Shown here piece by piece: positions 35,294 to 46,178 of a stretch of DNA of 64,000 nt (within the stretch, counting starts at the first letter, position 1; the number at the start of each line of letters is the position of its first letter). Below the pieces are notes generated by a model, which made no database searches, had not been told where the DNA came from, and saw only the letters and a program-made list of their open reading frames with translations. This DNA is from Myrica gale (lineage: Eukaryota; Streptophyta; Magnoliopsida; Fagales; Myricaceae). A program made the translations under genes and the position numbers. Location: assembly GCA_963930655.1 (NCBI GenBank), contig OZ005621.1:14619001-14683000 (forward strand), read 5' to 3'.

Positions 35294-35930
35294 TGTTGGA
35301 ATATGTCCATAATCGTTGAAATTAGAGCAGCCCAAACGTTATGCCTCCTTTAGATCCACGCACACAGCTTTGAGAGAGAGCAAGTAGAGAGAGAAACTCT
35401 CTTTTCAAGAAATCTAATTTCTCGTTAATCATCTCCGTCTCTTCTCAAATGAATTTCTGAGCTATTTATAATGGCTGACTCAGAACCCAACTGTGCTATA
35501 GCGTGAGATCTTTAGGGATCTCAAATCTCGTCCGTAGGAACATCTTGAAAAACTCTTTTTCATTAACCCCCTTATATTCTGTATTCCAAATTTATGGGCT
35601 TCTACAAATTGTGATCATGTCCATTAACATATCACAATTGACCCCCGAGATAATGAGACTGTTTTTATGAAATCCCTTTTGCTAACAATTATATGCTTAT
35701 TTATCCTTCCACCATACTATATTCCACACGAGCTAATAGGACTGAAATAATATCACCGATTAAGTCCCTAGCTCATATAATTCTTAATTCTCAGTCTGTG
35801 CCTAGTTGGACTTCCAAAACTTTTCGAAAAACTTTTTCGCAAATATTTACTTAATATATAATATAAGTAAAACCCGTGAAAACACTTTTCACAAAATCTC
35901 ACAGCGCAGTGTTTTTACAGGAGTCCAACA
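35294..35930 (-). mobile_element. LTR-like block of a retroelement fragment
   Basis: Begins TGTTGGAATATGTCC and ends GGAGTCCAACA, inverted TGTTGG..CCAACA ends as in LTRs, 637 bp long. The 5-bp flanks do not match, because retroelement sequence continues to the right (35931-36290), matching the reverse complement of 22458-22790. It is therefore one LTR with a piece of internal region rather than a clean solo LTR. Family not assigned. Confidence 0.5.
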
Positions 35931-36297
35931 ATATACAGACATAATGAATATACTGCCTCATCAATAGACTGGTGGATTCCATATTGAGCAATTATACAAA
36001 TTCACTTACTATGCAAAAGGCCCAAATTTGTCTGGAATATTTGATCTGCGAAGATCGTCACCAAATGACTCAGTCAAAGCACAAGCACACAACAAGTAAA
36101 CCTGCATAACTCTCTCAGGTCTAAGGACAACATAAGCTAATTGTGTTGAATACCGTTCTCTACATCAATGATCATTTCCAGAAGGTATTCATATTCGATC
36201 ATGTTCAGTGCATGTACTCTTACATTACACTCACTCGTCTGCTTAAGGTCACCACCTCAATAACGGAGTCCATCATTCTATCTTATAGAGGCACAAC

Positions 36298-36645
36298 TAG
36301 GGTTGTCCAAGTTTCGATCCGGGCCGGTTCGGTCTGGTTTGGCCGGCCAAATCGGCCATTTTGTAGAGTATATAGACCAGACCGGTCCGGCCTCCGGTTT
36401 CTCCGGTCCGGTCTGGATCGGTTCGGGTCGGTTTGGGCCATGCCATTTTGGGCCGGTTTTGGGGTGGGCCGTGCCATTTTGGGCCGTTTTTGGGGTTAGA
36501 CCATGCTATTTTGGGCCAATTTCCGGTTTGGAGAGGTATACTTCGGTCTAAGTCCGATTTTTCACATGGATAACCTGGGACTGGACCGGAGTATACCGGT
36601 TCCGGTCCGGGTTGTCTGGTCCGGCCGGTTTGGTGGACAACCCTA
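36298..36645. mobile_element. hAT MITE, CCGGTCCGG-rich
   Basis: The 348-bp unit begins TAGGGTTGTCCAA and ends TTGGTGGACAACCCTA-like sequence, giving 12-bp inverted ends. It is flanked by a perfect 8-bp duplication GGCACAAC (36290-36297 and 36646-36653). The interior is packed with CCGGTCCGG and GGGCCGTTTT motifs and is far more GC-rich than its surroundings, creating several false open frames. Non-autonomous; inserted in the retroelement fragment within the MULE. Confidence 0.88.
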
Positions 36646-37206
36646 GGCACAACGAGTGTAGACCTATTTGTACATTACCATGTAACTCGGTCTAGAACAA
36701 AGTGAGTCAACAAGGATCAGAAAAGTCATACTCCCCGCCTCCGATTCATTAATCATTGGCCTGACTTTTCTACAATGTTACTCAACAATATGATATCTCA
36801 TGTCATTGCATGTACCCAAAATAATATACAAGTGATTAATCAATAATATTAATTATCTCATAATTATGCAAAAAGATTGGTTTTGAGGGCAGTACATCTA
36901 ACACAAACAATCTATATAAACCAACAAAAAACAAACGAAAAAACAAAAACACACAAAGCGATGTTTCAGTGGATGCCCTTACCTTTCAAAAAATTGATTT
37001 CGATGAGAAATCGCAATGGCAGTACGACAATGGCAGATAGGCCAAGTGGTACAGGGAAAAATCGCAATGGTAGTGCGACAATGGCAATACCAAGTTACTT
37101 CCCTCTTTCGGATGTGCGGCAATGACAGATCTGGCAGATCTGTAATTGTGGTTTTGGGTTTCGGCTGACCTAGGGTTTAAGCAGCACAACTGGGGAGAAA
37201 ATTAGT

Positions 37207-37536
37207 TCTTCAATAAAGAGATGGGTGACGTTGAAGTGAAAAGGGTCCTTTAAACAATTGCGTCGTTTTATTAAATAACATGACAGAGGCATAATGGACA
37301 TTTTAGGTGACTTTGATGGCACGGCATGCACAGTAGGCAGAGATGGACACGTGTTGAATTATTAGAGGACATGACATGTATGAAGTTTAACACGTCAGCA
37401 ACTTCCGTCAGGTTTTGGACGAAAGTTGGATGGAGGGACATGGATGGAAATCGTATTAAATCCTAGGGACGACGGGACAACAAAACCTACCCTAGAGGTA
37501 TTTTCAGGAAAAAATTAAACTACAGAGACACACCTT
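37207..37536 (-). repeat. MULE right terminal inverted repeat
   Basis: Reverse-complement partner of 30353-30668, ending CACACCTT. The transposase 5' leader region (about 36880-37200) lies just inside it. Confidence 0.85.
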
Positions 37537-38146
37537 ATTTTTATGTGTAGAAGGTTAAATATTTATCTGAGAATTATTGAGTAGATTTTATCCTTTTAGA
37601 CTTGTTCATTTATCAATTTATTTAAGAAAATGAAAAATTTAAAAATTATTGCTTATTTTTTTATGAGATTTTAAAAAATTGTCTAAGATTCTAGAATTGA
37701 TAAATCAATAAGGCATTGTTTGGGATGTGGATTGGAACCCACTTTCCAATCTCAAAACCAGTTCTGGGCCCTAAAACATGAAATCTTATTTGGGATAGGC
37801 CCTGAATCCATGTTCCAGACTTAGATTTTATTTATATGTATTGGACTAGTAGGTTCAAGTCTACGCTAACGGCCATTACGAACTTGCGTGCTCGCCTAAC
37901 GCCTGAGCTGAGCTCGAGTGACTTTGATTTGTCTTATTGTATTCATTAATGCTTTACTTTGAATGGTGGTCATCCTGAATTGTCTAATGCATAACTTTGA
38001 ATTGTCTTTACTATTATAAGTTCTTTTTCTTATTGTATTCATTACTGCTTTACCTGTATGCATGGCATATTTCCTCCCATACCTTACTGTGTCCTTATGA
38101 CTTACCCCATTTTATTTTATATTTCTTGTATGTAATTTATGGTTAC
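37537..38146. other. Intergenic, AT-rich, with repeat fragments
   Basis: No gene seen. Positions about 37640-37710 resemble the left arm of the MITE at 26722-27233. The remainder has no recognisable feature. Confidence 0.45.
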
Positions 38147-38758
38147 TGATGATGCCAAGAAATCACCACAGTACTCGGAAGCCGGATGATTTCAAGAATC
38201 ACCAATATGCTCGGAAGCCAAGTGAACCTGCAAGAATCACTTAGGGGGGTGGCCTCGGGTCCGGAGACTCCTACGACCAAGTTAGTGTTTAAGAGAATAA
38301 GTATCAGAGAAGTAAGACTTGAGAGAATATCAGATGATAGTAAAACATCAGAGTAAACATAGTAAACATGAGAGAGATCATAGTAAACATGCGAGAATAT
38401 GAAGAAGAATACATGTTTATTTATATAGTGAGGTGGTAGACTCCTAAAGGGAGCCTTAAGGGTATGAGCTTCAGGACTCATCATCTTACCTGGAGTCTTG
38501 AGGTCTCTAAGATCCTCATCTTACCTGGAGTCCTGAAGTCCCTAAGATCATTATTATGACCAGGAGTCTTGTTGTAGAGTTGTACTAGGAGAGCGTCGCC
38601 GGCGATTTGAGTTGCCATGAGGAGTCCTCGGGTGGCTAGACTTCTATGTGAGATCGGATTCCAGATGTCAACGCGCGGTCGGCTACTTGGGGTTACTAAC
38701 CGGCTAATCAGTCCGAGCTCGAGTGGTCTGGTCGGGCCGAGTATTTCATGGCCCATCA
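38147..38758 (-). mobile_element. Solo LTR
   Basis: The 612-bp block begins TGATGATGCC and ends GGCCCATCA, giving TG..CA ends. It is flanked by GTTAC (38142-38146) and GTTAT (38759-38763), a 5-bp duplication with one difference. On the minus strand there is a TATATAAATA promoter-like box near 38410, which sets the orientation. No internal domain adjoins it. Confidence 0.65.
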
Positions 38759-38763
38759 GTTAT

Positions 38764-40060
38764 AAAAGATGAAGTTGTTCGAGAGCAAGCAAGTTGTTGA
38801 CCTAGACCCCTATATGCATGGTGGTCATCCTGAAGATCCGAGCCTAGGTTTTAGATACCTATGAGATCGTAGTGGAGCATGAGTCCCACTGGTATCTAAA
38901 AGGACCCTTCGCTACCCAGGGTCGAAAATTTTGGGTTGGTAGATGTCCCACCCAAGTCCATTATTCCCTAACCCTCTTCCCCGGCCCCGCAGGCAGAGTA
39001 TAGTCGAGTTTCGCCGGATACCGGCGTTATAGATCTCACCTCCTACACTGATGAGGAGGATTAGGGGACCTAAAATTAGATATTGTTTCTTTTGATTTCC
39101 TTTCCTTTTGATGTATATGTTCTAGGGGTGAAAACCGACCCTTCGGCTCAGTTTTTCAGCCCCTAGATCAGCTGGATAGAGGACATTCGGCTTCAGTCGG
39201 TCCTTATGCACTCAAATGATAGATCGCAAATTAGAAAGAAAATTAAAATGAAGAACAAAAAAACGAAAAAAAACCCAAATTGATGAAAAAACAGAAACCA
39301 ACAACCACAAGCAACCGCACCAACAACCAATAAAAACAGCCACCAAAACTCAGAGCAATCATCCACCAATAACCACCAAAACTCAGCCATCCACAATCAA
39401 TCACCAAAAGAGAGAGACAACAGTGACCATAGGGAGAGGGGAGGAAATCAATTAGAGAGAGAGAGAGAGACCGAGACCAGAAAAACTTAAATCATAGAGA
39501 GAGAGAGATCAGATCCAACATTTATTTCCTCGTTTTTTTCATAAATGGCGTGAGAGAGACAAAGATGATATTGGTCAAGGTGTAGGGCGGCGGCTAGGGT
39601 TTCAATTTCGAGAGAAGGAAAAAATGTTAACTGTGAAGGTGGAGGGTTGAGGGGGCGTCGGGGGAAATAATTGAAAGAATGGAAATTGGGGTATGGGGGT
39701 GTCTTCTCCCCCCACTTAATATTTTTTTTAAAAAAAAGTTGAAATCCCTCTTTTACCCTCGGTTCGATTCTAAGATTTTTGGGGTCGATTCTGATGTATA
39801 TTTGGTAATGGAATCCCTTTTATTTATTGCTACGAGTTTGCTTTCTTTTCTTATTAATAATTACACTATTTCTACACCAGTAAGCAATCATAAGTACTAA
39901 AGGTTTGAAAATTAAATTACTTTATACATATTGTGAGACATTTCCAAATTATTTTAATTATGTTGATTACCGGTCTTTTTCCTTGAATTGCATTATTCTC
40001 TTAATACATTTTTCCGAACTATTAAATGATGTTAATATTTTCAAGTAAACCTTCCACTAA
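38764..40060. other. Intergenic, repeat-derived, no gene
   Basis: The frame at about 38960-39063 ends in DTGVIDLTSYTDEED and may be a retroelement remnant, but I cannot assign it. At 39123 'TAGGGGTGAAAACCGACC' looks like a hAT-type left end, but no matching right end was found. GA-rich microsatellite tracts occur at about 39455-39505. Confidence 0.4.
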
Positions 40061-40076
40061 GTTTTTCAAGAGAAAA

Positions 40077-41053
40077 TTAGTTGGTACTTGAAGAAGAATG
40101 ATTCATGTTGTAATCCCCGGCTGTGAGCATACTATATCTATAAGTGAGCCTAGGGGGTAAGTACGGGTACGGGGCGTGACATTGTGCGCACTTGTCAGGA
40201 AACATGTAAGGGGATAAAACCAAGCTAGTCGGTACCTGTACCCTTTTGGCCTTGAGTGTGTCTGCGATCTCCTGCAGTCGTTGCTTCCCTATGCTCTTGA
40301 GGTGCTTGAGGAGCTGTCCACATGGCATTACCAACGTTGAGTCATTCATATCTGGATCAATATCTGCCTAGATATTTGTTGCTGGTAGTGTGATAGATGG
40401 CAGGTGCTCCTACACACTTCCGCTCCTCATCATGTTCGTTACCTCTAAGATCTGCCGCTTGTAGTGTGTCAACATCTGGGAAAGGGAGTGTACTTTCAGT
40501 ATCAGCAGCAGGTGACATACCATGTCCTTGAGTCTCCTCCAGACAGGCCTAGAAGTAGCCTTTCTTGTGCTATGGGGCACCAAAACCTTCAATGGTTGAA
40601 CCACTGGTCGGAGTTCTGGGATAAAGGGAAGAACATGGGCATTTTAAGGGCTCAGGTCCTCAATGAAGTTAGGACAAAAGGTTCTGCCACTGACTGAAGG
40701 GGGTACCGCCTTCATCCAGGGGCCACAATTGGCTGTCGTTGAGGATTCTCCCACCTTTAGACAATTTGATTGAATATGACCCTACTGCATCGATAACAAA
40801 AACCCATGAGATGCTCATATTTGAACATAATTTTAATCAGAGGTTGTTCTAGGACCTTGCCAATCGCATCCCCCACAAACTTGGCCGTGTAGCCATTGGA
40901 TTTATCCATAAAAACGTCGTGTATTTGAACCCACACCAGGAACAGGTTCAAATCTAGCCTAGAGACTGCCTTAGCTTCAACAGGGTCTCTCCACGAAGGA
41001 GGAGAGGCCATACCCCAGTTGAGGGTCTTGGTCTTCTGCACGAGTTGGTCCAA
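40077..41053 (-). pseudogene. LINE ORF1 relic (DUF4283/CCHC-type)
   Basis: The minus-strand frame contains SRLDLNLFLVWVQIHD, then YTAKFVGDAIGKVLEQ, then IKIMFKYEHLMGFCYRCSRV. This is the order seen in ORF1 of plant L1 LINEs: the WVQIHxLP motif, GxxLGxVLE, and YERLPxFCFxCGRIGH zinc knuckle. The knuckle is damaged, with SRVIF in place of GRIGH. Downstream to 40077 the frame is broken by stops. No endonuclease or reverse transcriptase was found in the window. Confidence 0.7.
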
Positions 41054-41226
41054 TTCATTGTCGTGTCCCTAAGAATCCATCAAGACCAAGTGGAAGAGCA
41101 GGAAAAGAAAGGAGTAAAAGAGAAGACGGAAGATCCAAATACCATTGTATATGAAAGCTAGAAGAGCTGGTATAAAAGGAGATGAAATGAGGTAGACACC
41201 CCAATAGACGGAAAGGAGGTTGTCGG

Positions 41227-41885
41227 TGTTGAGAGATATAACGACAAACAAATAGCGGAATAATTCCTCTCTCTAGATGAAAGCAAATAGAGAGAAATCT
41301 CAACAATTATACGTACTGAAAAATATTCGCAAGAAAATCAATCACACCAAGTCAGAACGACACAAACAATTATTATGTGGAAAACTTCCCCGGTGTGAGG
41401 AAGAAAAAACCACAGGACCTAGTCCAGTCAAATCTCCATTATAGACCAAATAATGGGTACACAAAGTCTTCTCTAGTCACAACTAGAGGCTACAACTCAG
41501 ATATTCAAGTTGATATCAATCTTGGCAAATACAACGGAAAAATAACGTAGAGAAAATACCAACAAATCTGCGGTCACTATTCACGTGTACGAACCACTGT
41601 TACTGCGATCGAAATCTGATCTTCACTGTTTAGATTGTAGTTCCTTGTGTTATGAACGTCTCCTCCAAATTTCAACTCTATCGGACCACAGACGAAGCGG
41701 GATCAGCCTTTGATGAAATCTGGGCGTGAAAGAGAAAAACTATCTATTTATTTTCTTTCTCCTTTAATCCGTACAACTTAAAAAACTCATTTTTAGGATT
41801 ATATGTTAAAACCCTAATGATCTTAGGGCCTTATTAAAAGACCCTTAATTAGGCTTTCGTTTGCATATAAGGAATTAACCTAACA
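41227..41885 (-). mobile_element. Solo LTR (copia-like)
   Basis: The 659-bp block begins TGTTGAGAGATATAACG and ends TTAACCTAACA, flanked by GTCGG (41222-41226) and GTCAG (41886-41890), a 5-bp duplication with one difference. It lies beside the LINE relic and may have inserted into it. Strand is uncertain because both ends fit TG..CA. Confidence 0.65.
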
Positions 41886-42653
41886 GTCAGGCTGCGGAGT
41901 CTGGACTCCTAGTTGATAGTGTTGGCGCCGACATCAGCCACTTGAGGACAGGGAAACACCTGAACATCAGACAGACCAAAAAGAGAAGCGACAAAGGTGG
42001 AGAGCTCTCTAAAAGAGCACTGACACGTGTCTAGACTGATTCTATATTTCTACCCTGGATTAGACACCCTAAATTAGGACTAGATAGATTTGAGTATAGA
42101 CTTTAAGAGGGAAATGGATGCGCATGCACCAATCCGTTTGTTTTTGGGAAATTTACAAATACCTCACTGAGTTTTAGCGCCTTTTTAAAAAACTCACTAA
42201 GTTTTAAAAAGTTTCAAAACGCTCACTAGGTTTGTCATTTTGGTATCAAAACTCACTGGACCCAACGCCGTTAGACATGTTTAACGGAAAATCCATCTCG
42301 TTCAATCACAATGTGACACGTGTCATTAAATAAATAAAAGATAAAAAATATGTTTTTTTTTTTAAAATAAGTCAAAATTAATTTAAAAACGTAATTTAAA
42401 AAAAATACAAATAAATCACTAAATTTTAGCTCATTTTTAAAAAAACTCTCTGGGTTTAAATAATTGCAAAACGCTCATTGAGTTTGTCATTTTAGTATCA
42501 AAACTCACTGTACCCAACGCTGTTAGAGTGGGGATGTGACACCTGTCATTAATGACACCTGTCACATTATTTAATGACACGTGACCCTCCGTTGGCTGGC
42601 AGTTCTGGGCTGCTATGGGTGGACCCCTCCACCCATCCGCGTCTGGGTGGGCG

Positions 42654-43898
42654 TGTGAGTCCTAGTTTCAGGATTAAGGCAACCCAAGAGGGGGGGTGAA
42701 TTGGTTTTCTAAACTTTTCGGTTAAAACCCCCAAAAATGTGTTTGCAAGTAAATACTACTTCAGCACAAGTATATAATATGCGGAACTGTAAATAAGTGT
42801 TAAAGTAAGGAGAAAGGTAAGAGAAGCAAACGCAGTATTTTTAGGTGGTTCGGCAAACCCGTCTGCATCCACCCCTCAAGCTCCTTCACCAAGCCCTGAG
42901 GTTTTCCACTATCTTCAACCAATAGCTTATACACTAGCTTTCGGGTGCTAGTGAACCGTACAAGTGTTTTCCCGGGATCAACACTCAAACCCACCCAAGT
43001 GGTTTTTCTGGCTCACCACTAACAACTTCACTAAGCTTGAGATATACACTCTCAAAGCTTCTTCTTTAGTGAACAACCTCACTAAAGGAAACACCTCTTT
43101 TGATAGGTAGATTTAGGAACAAGACTCTCGCAAAAAGTGAATATAAAAATGGAAAGCTCTATCTCTTTATTCACACAAAGACAAGGATATGAAAGTGTGT
43201 TTTGTGTGAATGCTATGAGAAATATAGAATAGGAAGGTTTAGAATATTTCTCAAGTAGTAGAAATGATATGTGGTCGTTGGATTTTCATTTTAGACGAAG
43301 TGTATATATAGGACACATATGAAAACTAGTCGTTTATAGCCGTTGGGAGTTTTTGCTAAAACGAGCCAGTCAACCGCTTCAAGTTACCGTTACCAAATGG
43401 TCATATTTTCAGAAGCTTCAACGGCTCTTTTGTCAAAACCAACCAGTCGACCGCTACATGATGAGGTCGAAGTACCGGTCGACCTCCTCAACTTAAGCAT
43501 GATCTGGTTCTTTTAAAAACAAGGTTTTTGACCAATTTTAAACACCCAATTTTGAAGACATACTTCCCATAAGTATATGAAGGTTTGGAGGTTTCGGATG
43601 TTTTGAAACCTATAAAAACATTTTAATCTTTGAAACAAAAACTTAAAACGGTTTATGCATGTTTTGAAAGATATGCAAGTGTGTGATTCAAATCCTTGTC
43701 AAATGTGAAATAAAGAGTTACAAGGATTATACACTACGGTCTTGAATCTTCACTTTAAGCTCTTTGCATCTTCTTGTTCCTTTTTCATCAAGGTTTGACT
43801 CTTTTCGTCAAGTTTTCTTTGTCTTTGAAGATATCCATTTTGTAAACTCATCCATTTATTGAAATCATCAAAATCTCGATTGTGGACAAAAGCCAACA
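42654..43898 (-). repeat. 3' LTR of the gag-only copia element
   Basis: 1,245 bp, from TGTGAGTCC to GCCAACA on the plus strand. It differs from the 5' LTR mainly by lost GGTCGACCG-region sequence around 43365-43485 and scattered substitutions. Confidence 0.9.
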
Positions 43899-44639
43899 AT
43901 CTCCACTTTTTTTATGATGACAATAAAGTGATAGTTCTGGGATGACTCCCCCTATCTTTTGCAATTGGACAAACATTTAAAACTTGAAGACAAAACATTA
44001 GTACCCATTGGATTCATAAAGAGTAATACAATTAAAACATAATCCAATTAAAATGAGAATATATAGTCATCAAAACTATTATCACATTTCTCCCCCTTTG
44101 TCACATCAAAAAGACAAAGGACACATTTCTCCCCAAATATGCATTCTAAAAGCAAAGGGAATACTAACATATATACATTTAAAAGTTCTCCCCCTTTGTC
44201 AATCAAAAAGAGAATGCATGGATATAATTCAAAAGGTCATTTTTCATCCAAAAGAACAAGTTTGGGTTTTAAATGACAATCTCTTTGAAATGGTATAGAG
44301 GATGTCTAACGGGGACTCAAGAGTCCATCGCTATTACGATAGTAGCACACCGAGTGGGTTTGTACCAACCTCTTAGCTACCAATGACAATTTAAAAGTCA
44401 TTCTCAACCAAAGAAAGTTTAAGCACACAAAAAAACTTATTAAAGTTCATGATTTTGTAAAAATGTTAGCTCATAGATGTTTCATTTTGATAAATGGAAG
44501 AAAATATGTGAAAGATAGTAAATTTGCATTTATAACATTTAACAACCAAGAAAATATCATAGAATATAATTAGCTAACAATTTAAAAACTTATTCACAAA
44601 TAAGGATTTAGATGTTACCAAAAGTTTCCCCTTAGCATT

Positions 44640-46124
44640 TGTCCTCAAATGTCACAAGCCTTCTTGATATGCAAGTTTCATTCATATCTTCTTGAGAGTT
44701 TTGCTCCCAAGTTTTTTTAATGCACAGTCAAAGATAAGATGCTCATCTTTATTGAAAAAATGGCATGTTTGAGTAGGTGCATTAAAAGATTTAGTCTTCA
44801 CAAAATAATTCTTAAAATATTTTTGGTGAGTTGAAGGCTTGTAGCCTGAGCCACTTTTGTCAAAGACACATCTTTGACTACTAAACATGTTTTCCAAGGT
44901 TTTGCTTCATTTAGTAAACTTCTCAATAATTTTGCTTTGAGAAACAATCTTGTTGTTCAAAGCAACCTTTTCATTTTCAATTTCTAAAGCTTTTTGTTGT
45001 GATAAATCATTTTTAAGCTTTAGAGTGTTCCTCTCATTTTTCAATAAATCAATTTCATTGGAGATCAAAATGAGTTTCTTTTTCAAAGATGTATATTTTG
45101 AACCTAGTAGGTCGAATTGACATAAAAGATCATTAAAAGCATTTTGAAGCTCACTATAAGAAGTTTCATGCTCATCATCGGAAGAGTGTACCTCATCATC
45201 ATCCTCATCAGTGTCTTCAAATGCCATGAAGCAGATATTGGCAATTTCTCCATCTTCTTCCGAGGAGGAGGAGGAGGAGGAGAAACTTTCATTGTTAGTC
45301 TTCCAAGAAGTCTTCTTGTATTTGAGGCTTCTCTTTCCTTTCTTTCTTTTGAGGAAGTTCTTGAACTTTCTTGTCATCAAGACTATGTTTTCCTCTTTGT
45401 CATCCTCATCTTTCATTGTCGAAGATTTGAAAGCGATCTTCATCTTCTTTTTGCTCTCATATTTATTCTCGAGCATTTGGATCTCATGGGTCATGAGTGA
45501 TCCAATAAGCTCATCCAGAGGAAGCTTTGTGAGATCCTTGGCTTCTTGTATAGCGGTCACTTTGGCCTCTCATGTCTTTGGTAGTGACCTAAGGATTTTT
45601 CTCACCAAATCGGAGTTAGTATAAGATTTACCAAGTGCATTCAAAACATTTATAATTGTGGTAAATCTAGTATACATGACAGTAATGGATTCATCTGGTG
45701 TCATTTTAAACAATTCATAATTATGAACAAGCATATTGATTTTTGACTCTTTTACTTGACTTGTTCCTTCATGAGTAACTTCTAACATATGCCATATATT
45801 TCTAGCATTTGAGCAAGATGCAATTCTATTAAACTCTCATCTATCTAATGCACAATATAAAATGTTCATGACTCTTGCATCTAGAGAGATTTTTATTTTG
45901 TCACTTGCATCATATTCGTTTTCGCTCTTAGGAGACTCTACTTCTCCAACTTTCTTTGTAGGCACATGTGGTCCATTTAAAATGCATAACCACAAATTAT
46001 AATCAATAGATTGAAGATAAATTTTCATCTTAGCTTTCCAATATGCATAATCACTTCCATTAAAAAATGGTGGTCTAAGTGTGGAAAGTCCTTCAACTTG
46101 AGTGTTGAAGCTTGTAGTTGTCAT
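44640..46124 (-). pseudogene. Copia gag (DUF4219/UBN2 plus coiled coil and zinc-knuckle remnant)
   Basis: Read from 46124 down, three frames form one decayed gag. First comes PPFFNGSDYAYWKAKMKIYL, SIDYNLWLCI and DARVMNILYCALD (DUF4219/gag N-terminus), ended by a stop at 45837. Next come HEGTSQVKESKINMLVHNYE, SITVMYTRFTTIINVLNALG and LVRKILRSLPKT (UBN2), again ended by a stop. Then LPLDELIGSLMTHEIQMLE, a serine/acidic-rich stretch, and a long coiled coil (LKNERNTLKLKNDLSQQ). A last piece has CHFFNKDEHLIFDC, a damaged CCHC knuckle. The intervening stops are single changes, so decay looks modest. Gag would package element RNA, and it may once have been supplied to related elements. Confidence 0.8.
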
Positions 46125-46162
46125 TCTACCTCAAGATGATTAAATCTTGTATAATGAGCACC

Positions 46163-46174
46163 TTGCTCTGATAC
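46163..46174 (-). other. Primer-binding site of the copia element
   Basis: The minus strand reads TGGTATCAGAGC three bases inside the 5' LTR edge, complementary to the 3' end of plant initiator tRNA-Met. Confidence 0.85.
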
Positions 46175-46178
46175 CAAT

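Larger units (their letters stand above)
30353..37536. mobile_element. MULE (Mutator-like) transposon with long terminal inverted repeats
   Basis: The left end (about 30353-30668) and right end (about 37207-37536) are inverted copies over about 310 bp. The stretch 'catccatgtccctccatccaaaacctgac' and surrounding text appears on both sides in opposite orientation. The interior encodes a MuDR-type transposase relic on the minus strand and a GRF zinc-finger ORF on the plus strand, converging on each other. Nested inside are a Tourist MITE, a retroelement fragment and a hAT MITE. An exact 8-11-bp target duplication could not be read. Premature stops in both ORFs show the copy is not autonomous now. 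Confidence 0.85.

Noticed and set aside
36143-36650. Frames of 64-118 aa in the CCGG-rich block
   Set aside because: They are low-complexity Arg/Pro/Gly translations of the hAT MITE.
39123-39790. Possible hAT element beginning TAGGGGTGAAAACCGACC
   Set aside because: No matching right end or 8-bp duplication could be found, so the element is not supported.
45144-45624. Plus-strand frames of 118 and 137 aa
   Set aside because: They are antisense shadows of the copia gag coiled-coil region on the minus strand.
46163-46174. Possible tRNA-Met gene at the TGGTATCAGAGC motif
   Set aside because: Only the 12-base primer-binding complement is present, next to an LTR, with no cloverleaf around it.
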